From the NCBI RefSeq assembly GCF_014203855.1, contig NZ_JACHJV010000001.1, forward strand, positions 3,720,001 through 3,784,000: a DNA stretch of 64,000 bases. The letters run 5' to 3'. The notes below the pieces were generated by a model. The model was given only the letters and a program-made list of their open reading frames with translations, was not told the origin of the DNA and made no database searches. Numbering within the stretch: position 1 is the stretch's first letter; each line of letters opens with the position of its first letter. Below, piece after piece: positions 13,106 to 20,859 of this stretch. The DNA comes from Kitasatospora kifunensis (GTDB taxonomy: Bacteria; Actinomycetota; Actinomycetes; Streptomycetales; Streptomycetaceae). The position numbers were made by a program, and so were the translations under genes.

Positions 13106-13613
13106 ACCGGTTGGCCTCAGGAGGACCTGCCGCAGTGACGGCCGGTCGGGCGGGTGCGGGCGGGAGCGCTCCCTGACGGCCGTGACCGCGGACAGCCGTG
13201 ACCGCGGCGGTCTGGGCGTGCTCGCCGGACGGGCCCAGTGGCCGGTGGGTGGGCGGCGGACGCGGGAGCGTGCGCCGTCGTCAACCCGGCGGCCGGCGTC
13301 AACCCGGCGTCAACTGGCTGCGCCGGAGCGGGGAAGCCGGACCACGGGTGCTTCCCCGGAAGAGTGGGTCACACCCACTGCGGCTTCCCGTGCAGGCGCC
13401 GCTATGCCATTCTTTGGCCGTGGTTGGAGCCAATGTCCCGGTGCGCACCCTTCGCGGTGCCATGCCCGCCGCGCACACCGGCGCAGGCGATGGCGCATCG
13501 CAGCACGCCCAATGGCGGTGTGCGCCCCCGGTGCGACCGTTGGCGTCCCGCCTGAACCGGCAGGCGCCCGGCCCGAGTCGGCAGGCGTCCTGTCTGCGGC
13601 GGCAGGCGGCCCG
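13106..13613. other. region between atrA-like gene and sigma fusion gene
   Basis: 508 bp. Open in the frame of the downstream sigma gene, so alternative starts (ATG 13404, ATG 13512) exist, but codons up to 13613 look arginine-rich and non-conserved. Two direct copies of gccgtgaccgcgg (about 13179 and 13194) and repeats of gtcaacccggcg (about 13278-13312) are visible. The promoter of the sigma gene should be here. Confidence 0.4.
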
Positions 13614-15932
13614 ATGACGCCCGAGGAGCAGAACGAGCGCGGCGGCGACCACCGCGGCACCGAGCCAGGCGCCGAGCCGGTCACCGGCCAGGTGCCGGGT
13701 CAGGGCGGTGCGCCCTCGCGCGAATCGCTCAGCATGCCACCGGAGTCGGCCAAGCCCGCCCAGGCGCCGCTGTCGGCCGAACCGCTCGCGCCGCCGCTGA
13801 CCGGGCGGGTGCCAGGGCAGGCCGTGGCCGGACAGGGCAGCGTCACCCCCGAGGCGTTCGTCGCCCACCACCACCCGGGCAGCCGCGGCGAGTCCGAGAT
13901 CGAGGTCCCCGCGCCGCTGGCCTCCGTGCCGCCGCCCGCCGATCCGGTGGACGGCGAGCGCCCGCCGTCCGACGCCGAGTTGACGGCCCTGGTGCGCGGT
14001 GGCGACGACGACGCGTACGAGGAGCTCTACCGCCGGCACGCCGAGGCGGTGCGCCGCTACGCCCGCAGCTGCTGCCGCGACAGCTTCACCGCCGAGGACC
14101 TGGCCGGCGAGGTCTTCGCCCGCACCTTCCAGGCGCTGAAGGCGGGCAAGGGCCCGGAGTTCGCCGTCCGCGCCTACCTGCTGACGGCGGTGCGCAACAT
14201 CGCCGCCACCTGGACCCGTGGTGAGCGCCGCGAGCAACTGGTGGACGACTTCGGCGTCTTCACCCAGTCGACGGCCGCCGCCACGATCGAGTACGACCTC
14301 GCCGACCCCGGCGCGGACGCGTGGGCGATCGCCCAGGCCGACCAGCGCATGGTGATGCAGGCCTTCATCGAACTGCCCGAGGACGACCGGGTGCTGCTCT
14401 GGCACACCGAGGTCGAGCAGGAGTCGCCGAAGACCGTCGCCGTGCTGCTCGGCAAGACGGCGAACGCCACCGCCGTGCAGGCGCACCGGGCGCGCGCCCG
14501 GCTGGCCGCCGCGTTCCTGCAGGCCCACGTCTCGCCGACCCCGGCGCAGGGCTGCGAGGAGTACGCCAACCGGCTCGGCCGGTACGCCAGGGGCGAGCTG
14601 CGCAAGCGGGCCTCCGCCGAGGTCGGCGAGCACGTGCGCGACTGCGAGGCGTGCACGGCCACGCTGCTGGAGCTGGTCGACATCAACCACGCGCTGCGCC
14701 TGCTGCTGCCCGGTGGCGTGCTGGTCTGGGTCGGCGCGGGTGCGTTCTCGGCCATCGCGGCGGCGCTGGGCGTCGGAGCGGTGGCGGGCGGCGCGGCCGC
14801 CGGTGGCGCGGCGGCGAGCGGTGGGGCCGCCGGTGCAGCTGGTGCGGCCGGTGCCGGTGCGGCCACGGGTACGGCGGGTGGCGCAGCGGCGGGAGGAGCT
14901 GCCGCAGGAGGCGCTGCCGGGGCCGGTGGTTCGTCCGGTGGCGGCGCCGCCGCAGCCGCCGGTGAGGGCATCGGCACCGCCGCGAAGGCGGGCATCGCCG
15001 CCGCCGTGGCCGTGGCGACGGTGGCCGCCGTCGCCTACGCGCTGACCGGCTCCCCGGCCCCCGCGCCCACGGCCGCCCCGCCCGCGCCCGCCCCCAGCGC
15101 CTCGGCGAGCCCGCCCCCGAAGCCGCCCGCCGCGCCGCAGCCGCCCGCGCCGAGCCCGCAGCCGCCCACCCCGCCGGCTCCGACGCCGGCTCCGACGCCG
15201 AAGCCGACGCCCGCCCAGCCGAAGCCGACTCCCACGCCGCCCCCGAAGCCCGCGCCCCGGCCCACTCCGAGCCCGACGCCGCCGTTGCAGCCGACGCAGC
15301 AGGCGCCGACGCCGGTGCCGACCCCGACCCTGCCGGCGATCCCCACCCCGGAGATCCCAACGCCGTCGATCCCGGCACCAGCGGCCCCCACGCCGCCGGT
15401 GCCGACGTCCGCGCCGGTGCCCACGCCCGCACCCAGCATCCTGCCGAGCACGCTGCCCACGCCGCTGCCCACCCCGCCGCTGCCGAGCAACTTCCTGTTG
15501 GACCAACTCCCGTTCGGCAAGGGCTCGAACCGGGTGCCACCGGACGGCCCGACGATCAGCCGCCGGGACAGCAACGGCTGGCTGCTCCAGCGGGACCGGC
15601 TCTGGATGGGCGGCACCGCCTACAAGAACGGCGCAAGCGTGGCCGCGCCGTCCACGGTGGCGATCGACCTGAACCGCGCCTGCACCGCCTATGACGCGAT
15701 GGTGGGCGTGGACGATCTGACGATCACACCGGGCGCCGTGCGCTTCTCGGTGACCGACGCGGACGGGAGCACCCTGTGGCGCTCCGCCGGCCTGCGGGCG
15801 GGAGACGGGGCTGCGCCGGTGCACGTCCCGCTGGCCGGGCAGACATCGATCCGGCTGGTGGTGACGCCGGTGGACGGTTTCTGGTCCAGCGGCGCCATCG
15901 CGGACTGGGCCGACGCGCGCTTCACCTGCTGA
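13614..15932 (+). CDS. ECF sigma factor fused to zinc-finger anti-sigma, membrane and NPCBM-like domains
   Basis: 772 residues. Residues about 120-200 are sigma region 2 (DDAYEELYRRHAEAVRRYAR), about 250-305 region 4. Then HVRDCEACTATLLEL (about 343-357), a HxxxCxxC anti-sigma zinc-finger motif, two hydrophobic segments (about 366-388 and 458-478) around an Ala/Gly-rich linker, a Pro-rich stretch of about 140 residues, and a C-terminal domain of about 145 residues with WLLQRDRLWMGGTAY and a disulfide-like Cys pair, typical of NPCBM sugar-binding modules. The architecture resembles the ECF52-type group. It would tether a sigma factor at the membrane with a sugar-sensing domain outside. The start at ATG 13614 is a choice; ATGs at 13404 and 13512 are alternatives. 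Confidence 0.85.
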   Translation: MTPEEQNERGGDHRGTEPGAEPVTGQVPGQGGAPSRESLSMPPESAKPAQAPLSAEPLAPPLTGRVPGQAVAGQGSVTPEAFVAHHHPGSRGESEIEVPAPLASVPPPADPVDGERPPSDAELTALVRGGDDDAYEELYRRHAEAVRRYARSCCRDSFTAEDLAGEVFARTFQALKAGKGPEFAVRAYLLTAVRNIAATWTRGERREQLVDDFGVFTQSTAAATIEYDLADPGADAWAIAQADQRMVMQAFIELPEDDRVLLWHTEVEQESPKTVAVLLGKTANATAVQAHRARARLAAAFLQAHVSPTPAQGCEEYANRLGRYARGELRKRASAEVGEHVRDCEACTATLLELVDINHALRLLLPGGVLVWVGAGAFSAIAAALGVGAVAGGAAAGGAAASGGAAGAAGAAGAGAATGTAGGAAAGGAAAGGAAGAGGSSGGGAAAAAGEGIGTAAKAGIAAAVAVATVAAVAYALTGSPAPAPTAAPPAPAPSASASPPPKPPAAPQPPAPSPQPPTPPAPTPAPTPKPTPAQPKPTPTPPPKPAPRPTPSPTPPLQPTQQAPTPVPTPTLPAIPTPEIPTPSIPAPAAPTPPVPTSAPVPTPAPSILPSTLPTPLPTPPLPSNFLLDQLPFGKGSNRVPPDGPTISRRDSNGWLLQRDRLWMGGTAYKNGASVAAPSTVAIDLNRACTAYDAMVGVDDLTITPGAVRFSVTDADGSTLWRSAGLRAGDGAAPVHVPLAGQTSIRLVVTPVDGFWSSGAIADWADARFTC

Positions 15933-15953
15933 GCCGAGCCAACCGGCTGATCA

Positions 15954-16664
15954 TCAGATCGCGCAGGCGCCGTCCGCGCACGCGTCACCGTGACCGTTGC
16001 CGTGGGTGGCGTCGACCTGCTGCTCGGCGTGCTGCTGCTCGGCGGCGACCTGCTGGAACACCTGCAGGAAGGTCTCCACCTCCTGCCCGCCCTGGACGGC
16101 CCACTGACCGTCGAAGACGAAGGTCGGCACCGCGCTGATCCCCAGCTCCCGCGCCTCGTCGAGCTGGCGCTGCACCTCGTCGGCGCCCTCGTCGCCCGCC
16201 AGGTACTCGGCGACCCGCGCCCGGTCCAGGCCCGCTGCCACCGCGACCTCGGTGAGCGCGGCCCGGTCGCCGACGTCGACGCCGTCGGTGAAGTGCGCCT
16301 TGAGCAGCGCCTCCTTGAGGACGCCCTGGACGGCGGTGCCGTACTCCGTCTCGGCCAGGTGCAGCAGCCGGTGGCCGAGGAAGGTGTTGGCGTGCAGCGC
16401 GGCGTCGAAGTCGTACTCGATGCCCTCGGCGCGGCCCAGCTCCGTCACCCGGTCGTCCATCGCGCGCGACTGCGGCCCGTAGCGCTCGGCCAGCCAGGCG
16501 CGGTGCGGGCTGGCGGTGGCGGGGGCGTCCGGGACCAGCTGGTAGGGGCGGAAGGTCACCTCGACCTCACCCTTGCCGTCGAACCGCTCCAAGGCCTGGT
16601 CGAAGCGGCGCTTGCCGATGTAGCACCAGGGGCAGGCGATGTCCGAGTAGATCTCGACCTTCAT
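15954..16664 (-). CDS. DsbA-family (FrnE-like) dithiol oxidoreductase
   Basis: 236 residues, cytosolic (no signal peptide). KVEIYSDIACPWCYIGKRRF at the N-terminus holds the CPWC thioredoxin-fold active site, followed by the inserted helical domain and a conserved ISAVPTFVFDGQWAVQGGQ cis-proline loop. This is the FrnE/2-hydroxychromene-isomerase-like DsbA clade. The ATG at 16664 has GAGGAG about 10 nt upstream; an upstream in-frame start at 16739 is not supported. The C-terminus has a His/Cys-rich tail (HGNGHGDACADGACAI) that could bind a metal; this is inference. It is convergent with the sigma gene (21 bp between stops) and upstream of it lies an HxlR regulator on the same strand. Confidence 0.88.
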   Translation of the reverse strand: MKVEIYSDIACPWCYIGKRRFDQALERFDGKGEVEVTFRPYQLVPDAPATASPHRAWLAERYGPQSRAMDDRVTELGRAEGIEYDFDAALHANTFLGHRLLHLAETEYGTAVQGVLKEALLKAHFTDGVDVGDRAALTEVAVAAGLDRARVAEYLAGDEGADEVQRQLDEARELGISAVPTFVFDGQWAVQGGQEVETFLQVFQQVAAEQQHAEQQVDATHGNGHGDACADGACAI

Positions 16665-16764
16665 GGGGGGCTGGCTCCTCAGCGGGGGTGGCAACGGGTG
16701 TTCAACGTGGAAGGTGAACCGAAATGTCCGGGTCAGCATTCCCGATCTGCGCGGAGATGTCCGA

Positions 16765-17172
16765 TTACCGGATTTCCGCGTCCGGGTGGGCCGCGTCCCA
16801 GTCCCGGCGGAACTCCACGATCGCCTCGTGGTGCTCGGCCGACCAGTCGGACATCGTCCGGATCAGCCCGGCCAGGCTCCGCCCGAGCTCGGTCAGCTCG
16901 TAGTCGACCTGCGGTGGCACGGTGGCGTGCACCGTCCGCCTCACCATTCCGTCGCGTTCGAGGCGCCGCACGGTGAGGGTGAGCATCCGCTGCGAGATGT
17001 CGCCCGGGATCGCCCGCTGGAGTTCACGGAACCGTCGCACACCCCGGCTCAGCTCGACCAGCACCTGCACCGACCACTTGTCGCCGAGCCGGTCCAGCAC
17101 GTCGCGCACGCCGCAGTCCTCGCTCGGGTCGCTGAAGAGCTCGGTGGTTACCGCTGTGTGCCCTGCTGACAT
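16765..17172 (-). CDS. HxlR-family winged-helix regulator
   Basis: 135 residues. CGVRDVLDRLGDKWSVQVLV near the N-terminus and FRELQRAIPGDISQRMLTLT are the classic HxlR/YodB-type signatures, with a cysteine at position about 20 that is often redox- or electrophile-sensitive in this family. The ATG at 17172 is preceded by a strong aaggagg 5-6 nt upstream. It is divergent from an NmrA-like reductase 82 bp away, the usual target arrangement for these repressors, so control of that gene and of itself is the likely job. Confidence 0.9.
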   Translation of the reverse strand: MSAGHTAVTTELFSDPSEDCGVRDVLDRLGDKWSVQVLVELSRGVRRFRELQRAIPGDISQRMLTLTVRRLERDGMVRRTVHATVPPQVDYELTELGRSLAGLIRTMSDWSAEHHEAIVEFRRDWDAAHPDAEIR

Positions 17173-17254
17173 CAAAGTGCCTCCTTACGTGTCCGGGGCC
17201 GCGTGCCAAGGATGGTGAGCGCCACCAACCAACCTGACGAAGCGGAGTCCTCAG

Positions 17255-18148
17255 ATGATCCTCGTTACCGGTACCTCCGGCGCACTCGGCGGCCTGATCC
17301 ACCGCCGCCTGGTCCAGGACGGCGCCCAGGTGCTCGCGGGCACCCGATCCCCCGGCCCCGGCGAGCGGCGGATCGACTTCGACGACCCGGCCACCCTGCG
17401 CACCGGATTCGCGGGCGTCGACGTGCTGGTGTTGGTCTCCGCCGGTTACGCGGAGGACGACGTGGTGATCGCCCGCCACGGCGCCGCGATCGACGCGGCG
17501 GTGGCCGCGGGCGTCCGGCACGTGATCTACACCAGCCTGGCCGGCTCGGGCGATCAACTGACCATCGCACTGCCGCACCGCTGGACCGAGCGCGCCCTGG
17601 CGGCCTCGCCGCTGGACTGGACGGTGCTGCGCAACGGGCTCTACGTGCAGGTCCCGGCCGGCCTCGGGCTGGCCAACTCGCCGCAGACGGCGGCCACCGG
17701 GGTCTTCCGCGCGCCCTGGGGAGTGGGCAGTGTGCCGGTGGTGGCGCGCGAGGACCTTGCGGAGGCGGCGGCACGGGTGGCGCTTGAGGCGGATGGGGGG
17801 CGTGGGACACACGCCGCGCGCGTCTACGAGTTGGAAGGCGCGGTCCCGGTCGGCGGCTCGGAGATCGCGGCGGCGCTGACCGAGGCACTGGGACGCCCGG
17901 TGCGCTACCAGAACGCGCCGCTGGGTGAGAGCTGGGAGCGACTGGCCGGGGCCGGAATGGCGGCCTACCAGGTGGCGCACGCCGTATCGATTTTCTCGGC
18001 CGTCAATGCCGGAGCGATGGCCGTGGCGGGCCACAGCGATCTGCCCGCGCTCCTCGGTGGCCAGGTGCGGGATGTGCGCGAACTGCTGGGCGCGGTAGTG
18101 CGGGAGTTGGTCGCTGCTGCACCGACGCCGGAAAGTCGGACGGAATGA
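17255..18148 (+). CDS. NAD(P)H-binding NmrA/QorB-like reductase
   Basis: 297 residues. An N-terminal Rossmann motif MILVTGTSGALGGLIHRRL is followed by DVLVLVSAG and HVIYTSLAG, typical of atypical short-chain dehydrogenases of the NmrA/QorB group, which act as quinone reductases or NAD(P)-sensing regulators. No catalytic YxxxK is evident. The start has gcggagtcctc about 8 nt upstream. Divergent from the HxlR gene, which probably represses it. The coding 3' end overlaps the first of two nested terminator hairpins. Confidence 0.85.
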   Translation: MILVTGTSGALGGLIHRRLVQDGAQVLAGTRSPGPGERRIDFDDPATLRTGFAGVDVLVLVSAGYAEDDVVIARHGAAIDAAVAAGVRHVIYTSLAGSGDQLTIALPHRWTERALAASPLDWTVLRNGLYVQVPAGLGLANSPQTAATGVFRAPWGVGSVPVVAREDLAEAAARVALEADGGRGTHAARVYELEGAVPVGGSEIAAALTEALGRPVRYQNAPLGESWERLAGAGMAAYQVAHAVSIFSAVNAGAMAVAGHSDLPALLGGQVRDVRELLGAVVRELVAAAPTPESRTE

Positions 18149-18213
18149 CTTTCCGGCGCAAATGCGTGAGAAGTCGGCCGTGAGAAGTCGACTGGGTCGA
18201 CTTCTCACGCATT
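18128..18213. terminator. nested bidirectional terminator hairpins
   Basis: Two adjacent hairpins. The first has 11-bp arms (gccggaaagtc 18128-18138 and complement 18148-18158) and spans the reductase stop codon. The second has 16-bp arms (aatgcgtgagaagtcg 18161-18176 and 18198-18213). Its right half can also form a tight 13-bp hairpin with 3-nt loop (18180-18192 and 18196-18208). They separate the convergent reductase and the small minus-strand operon. Confidence 0.75.
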
Positions 18214-18431
18214 CACAGTGGTGGCCATAAGGCGAGAAGCATGGCGGCGAAGGTCAGCACCCCGGTGATCGAGACCACGTAGATCGCGATCCGTTCCGGG
18301 AGACCGGGATATTCGGGCTCGTCATCGCCGCTGCGCAGCAGGACGCAGGCCAGCACGCGGTGAACAAAGCCCGCCAAGAAGGGCATCCGGAGGAGGAGGT
18401 TGACCTGGTCGGCTTCTCGCCGGTTCGTCAT
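18213..18431 (-). CDS. small single-span membrane protein, function unknown
   Basis: 72 residues with one clear hydrophobic segment near the C-terminus (IYVVSITGVLTFAAMLLALW) and a possible amphipathic segment near residues 13-30. Not recognised. Its ATG overlaps the stop of the next gene upstream by 4 bp (18428-18431), so it is translationally coupled in a three-gene operon. The stop codon lies at the edge of the shared terminator. Confidence 0.65.
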   Translation of the reverse strand: MTNRREADQVNLLLRMPFLAGFVHRVLACVLLRSGDDEPEYPGLPERIAIYVVSITGVLTFAAMLLALWPPL

Positions 18432-18631
18432 GTGTCGTCGGCCAATCGTCGGAGGGCGTCGATGAGTTCACCCACCTCGGGCAGGGTGAGTGGGCGGAGT
18501 TGGAGCAGGACGGCGCCGGCAGGGGTGATCAGCCAACCGTTGCCGGCGTCGGGCAGGTCGACGTCCGCAGCGTCCAGGGCGTCAGCCAACTCCGCGAACG
18601 CGGCGGCGGCTTGGCGGCGGGGAGAGCTCAC
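18428..18631 (-). CDS. small conserved-type hypothetical protein
   Basis: 67 residues, alpha-helical in appearance, rich in Ala/Leu/Asp (LRPLTLPEVGELIDALRRLA). No recognised domain. It overlaps both neighbours by 4 bp, supporting a real coupled operon rather than chance ORFs. Function unknown. Confidence 0.6.
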   Translation of the reverse strand: MSSPRRQAAAAFAELADALDAADVDLPDAGNGWLITPAGAVLLQLRPLTLPEVGELIDALRRLADDT

Positions 18632-18954
18632 TTGGCCGCCTCCCCCACGGGGCGGACGGCGGCCGGGCGAACCAGCCAGCGCGGGTCAGCCTCCCATTCG
18701 GCTCCCCCGCGCTCCGGGCGCAGGTAGATCGTGCCACCCATTCGATCCATCAGCACACCGTGTCGGTGGTTGAGCGCGTCGAAGACCAATTCACCGATGT
18801 CGCGGGGCTCGTACGGGTCGACCGGGGGGCGGGCATCGCCGGGGCGGACGGTCGGGTAGACGGGGGTCATGCGACGGCTGGCCTCGGGACGGCCACCGCA
18901 GTCCGCGGGGCAGTGACACTCAGGCAGAAGCCGATCTTTCTGATGATCCATCAT
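18628..18954 (-). CDS. hypothetical protein, first gene of a three-gene operon
   Basis: 108 residues with an N-terminal CHCPADCGG cysteine/histidine cluster that could bind zinc (inference) and a conserved-looking GVLMDRMGGTIYLRPERGG segment. Two consecutive ATGs (18954, 18951) are available. The gene is divergent from the WhiJ-like XRE gene, with 132 bp between starts, so the two transcription units probably share regulation. Family not recognised. Confidence 0.6.
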   Translation of the reverse strand: MMDHQKDRLLPECHCPADCGGRPEASRRMTPVYPTVRPGDARPPVDPYEPRDIGELVFDALNHRHGVLMDRMGGTIYLRPERGGAEWEADPRWLVRPAAVRPVGEAAK

Positions 18955-19086
18955 ATGTATTACTCCGGCGTGCTTTTGGGAGCGATGAATTTCTCGCTCT
19001 GTCCCTCAAGCGTGGCGCTTCGCGGCTAGCCTGGGAAGGCAGGGACCGTTCCAGGTCAAAAAGCGGAAACACGGAGGAGTCCTCTG

Positions 19087-19941
19087 ATGGCCGGCTTCCA
19101 ACCTCGACCGCTCCAACCCGAGCGTTCGGCCCGGGATCTGTACGGGTCGGAGATTCGGCGACTCCGCGAGGAGGCCGGGATGTCGCTGACCCGGCTGGCG
19201 GAGATCCTCAAGTTCTCGAAGGCGCACCTGTCGCGGATCGAGACGGCGGAGTCGCCGCCGCCGAAGGGGCTGTCGGAGAAGCTGGACGCGGCGTTCGGGA
19301 CAGGGGGGTCGTTTCTGCGGCTCTTCCCGCTGGCGCGGCTGGAGCAGTTCCCGGATCGGTATCGCCGGTTCATGGATCAGGCCGCCCAGGCGGTGGTTCG
19401 AGAGGGCTACACCCTGACGGTTCACGGTCTGCTCCAGACAGCCGCCTACGCAGAAGCGATCCTCCGATCGGGAGATCCTTTTGCTACCGACGATGAGATC
19501 GAGCACAAGCTCGCTGTCCGCCTCAAGCAACAGGAACGTCTGAGCGGTCCCAATCCGCCGCGCTACTGGTTCATCCTGGACGAACTTGCGCTCCGTCGAC
19601 CGATCGGCGGGCCGGTCGTCATGCGAGACCAGATGCAGAGGCTGCTGAACGTGTCGAGGCCTCCGCACCTGACAATTCAGGTCCTGCCTTACGCGGCGGG
19701 CGCGCACTCAGAGCTGGGTGGATCACTCACCCTTCTGACCATGCCAGGCGGGTCAGTTGTCGCCTGGGAAGAGGGCAGCCGCTCAGGCTCGTTGATCGAG
19801 AAATCGGAAGACGTCGCGAAGCGCCGCGCGTACTACGATCTTCTCAGGGCGCAAGCCCGGTCGCCCGAGGACTCCTTGGCGATGATCAGCGCGGCACTGA
19901 AGGGATTCGACCATGCAGCTCGCGCGGTGGCGGAAGAGTAG
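19087..19941 (+). CDS. XRE-family regulator with DUF5753 domain (WhiJ-like)
   Basis: 284 residues. Helix-turn-helix at about residues 20-75 (EIRRLREEAGMSLTRLAEIL, KFSKAHLSRIE), then a DUF5753 domain ending in RRAYYDLLRAQARSPEDSLA. These proteins are the WhiJ-like regulators that occur in many copies in Streptomyces with a neighbouring DUF397 gene. The ATG at 19087 follows acggaggagtcctctg, a good ribosome binding site. The stop overlaps the first of two DUF397 genes by 29 bp, so they are co-translated. Confidence 0.92.
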   Translation: MAGFQPRPLQPERSARDLYGSEIRRLREEAGMSLTRLAEILKFSKAHLSRIETAESPPPKGLSEKLDAAFGTGGSFLRLFPLARLEQFPDRYRRFMDQAAQAVVREGYTLTVHGLLQTAAYAEAILRSGDPFATDDEIEHKLAVRLKQQERLSGPNPPRYWFILDELALRRPIGGPVVMRDQMQRLLNVSRPPHLTIQVLPYAAGAHSELGGSLTLLTMPGGSVVAWEEGSRSGSLIEKSEDVAKRRAYYDLLRAQARSPEDSLAMISAALKGFDHAARAVAEE

Positions 19942-20116
19942 CTATAGCAACGGTGACGGCGGCGAGTGTATCGAGGTCGACGACGCCAACCCCGGTCGTG
20001 TCCGGGACTCCAAGGACCCCAACGGCCCGTTCCTCACGTTCCCTTCGTCCTCGTGGCAGAGCTTCGTCCACGCCACCGCAAGCGGGGAGTTCACCACCAA
20101 TGAGCACCTGGCGTAA
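19913..20116 (+). CDS. DUF397 protein, copy 1
   Basis: 67 residues. WRKSSYSNGDGGECIEVDDA and VRDSKDPNGPFLTF are the DUF397 signatures. DUF397 proteins are the usual partners of DUF5753 XRE regulators and modulate them (WhiJ-type loci). Its start lies 29 bp inside the regulator gene. A second, closely related copy follows with a 17-bp overlap. Confidence 0.9.
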   Translation: MQLARWRKSSYSNGDGGECIEVDDANPGRVRDSKDPNGPFLTFPSSSWQSFVHATASGEFTTNEHLA

Positions 20117-20291
20117 GAGCAGCTACAGCAACAACGACGGCGGCGCCTGTATCGAGGTCAACGACGCCGCCCCCGGGCACGTCCGCGACTCGAAGGACCC
20201 CGACGGCCCGTTCCTCACGTTCCACCCCGCCGCCTGGCAGGCGTTCGTCCGGGCCGTCGCCGCAAGCGAGTTCAGTCAAGCTCGCGGATGA
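20100..20291 (+). CDS. DUF397 protein, copy 2
   Basis: 63 residues, beginning MSTWRKSSYSNNDGGACIEV. Nucleotide similarity to copy 1 is high, by eye roughly four out of five bases over about 115 nt, so it arose by tandem duplication. The ATG at 20100 lies within the end of copy 1; the longer in-frame reading from 19953 is a frame shadow of copy 1. Its 3' end overlaps the convergent acetyltransferase gene by 20 bp. Confidence 0.88.
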   Translation: MSTWRKSSYSNNDGGACIEVNDAAPGHVRDSKDPDGPFLTFHPAAWQAFVRAVAASEFSQARG

Positions 20292-20859
20292 CCCGAGCCG
20301 GGTTGCCCGCCGCGAGCACGCCGGCGGGCAGGTCCTTGGTGACCACGCTGCCCGCGCCCACCACCGTGTTCTCGCCGATGGTGACGCCCGGACAGACGAT
20401 CACCCCGCCGCCCAGCCAGACGTTGTCGCCGATCGTCACCGGTAGCGCCTTCTCCCACCCGGCCCGGCGCCGCTCGGTGTCCATTTCGTGGTGCGGAGCC
20501 AGGAGTTGGACGTTCGGCCCGATCTGCACGTCCGACCCGATGGTGATCGGCGCGGAGTCCAGGAAGATCCCGCCGAAGTTGACGAACGACCGGTCGCCGA
20601 TGGTGATGTTGTAGCCGAAGTCGCAGCGGAACGGCGCCCGGATCCCCACCTTCTCGCCCACCGCGCCGAACAGCTGCTCCAGGATCGCGCGGCGCTCGGC
20701 GGGCTCGGGCCGCACGGGCGCGTTGTAGGCCTCAAGGAGCTTCCAGCAGCGGTAGACCTCCTCGCGCAGCTCGGGGTCATCGGGGATGAACCAGTCACCG
20801 GCCTGCATGCGCTGCTTGTTCTCGCCCACGAGCGTCCTCTCCCCCTCTGATTGGATCAT
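20272..20859 (-). CDS. maltose O-acetyltransferase-like sugar acetyltransferase
   Basis: 195 residues. An N-terminal Maa-type segment (QRMQAGDWFIPDDPELREEV) is followed by the left-handed beta-helix of hexapeptide repeats (ITIGDRSFVNFGG, VTIGDNVWLGGGVIVCPGVT) and a catalytic histidine in LLAPHHEMD. Family role: acetyl-CoA-dependent acetylation of sugars; the substrate is unknown. The ATG at 20859 directly follows the LysR stop codon. A GTG at 20829 with AGAGGA 7 nt upstream is an equally good start and would begin VGENKQRM, closer to family norms. Confidence 0.87.
   Translation of the reverse strand: MIQSEGERTLVGENKQRMQAGDWFIPDDPELREEVYRCWKLLEAYNAPVRPEPAERRAILEQLFGAVGEKVGIRAPFRCDFGYNITIGDRSFVNFGGIFLDSAPITIGSDVQIGPNVQLLAPHHEMDTERRRAGWEKALPVTIGDNVWLGGGVIVCPGVTIGENTVVGAGSVVTKDLPAGVLAAGNPARVIRELD

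Noticed and set aside
13299..15824. 841-codon minus-strand ORF
   Set aside because: Arg/Gly-rich antisense of the sigma fusion gene; no motif or ribosome binding site.
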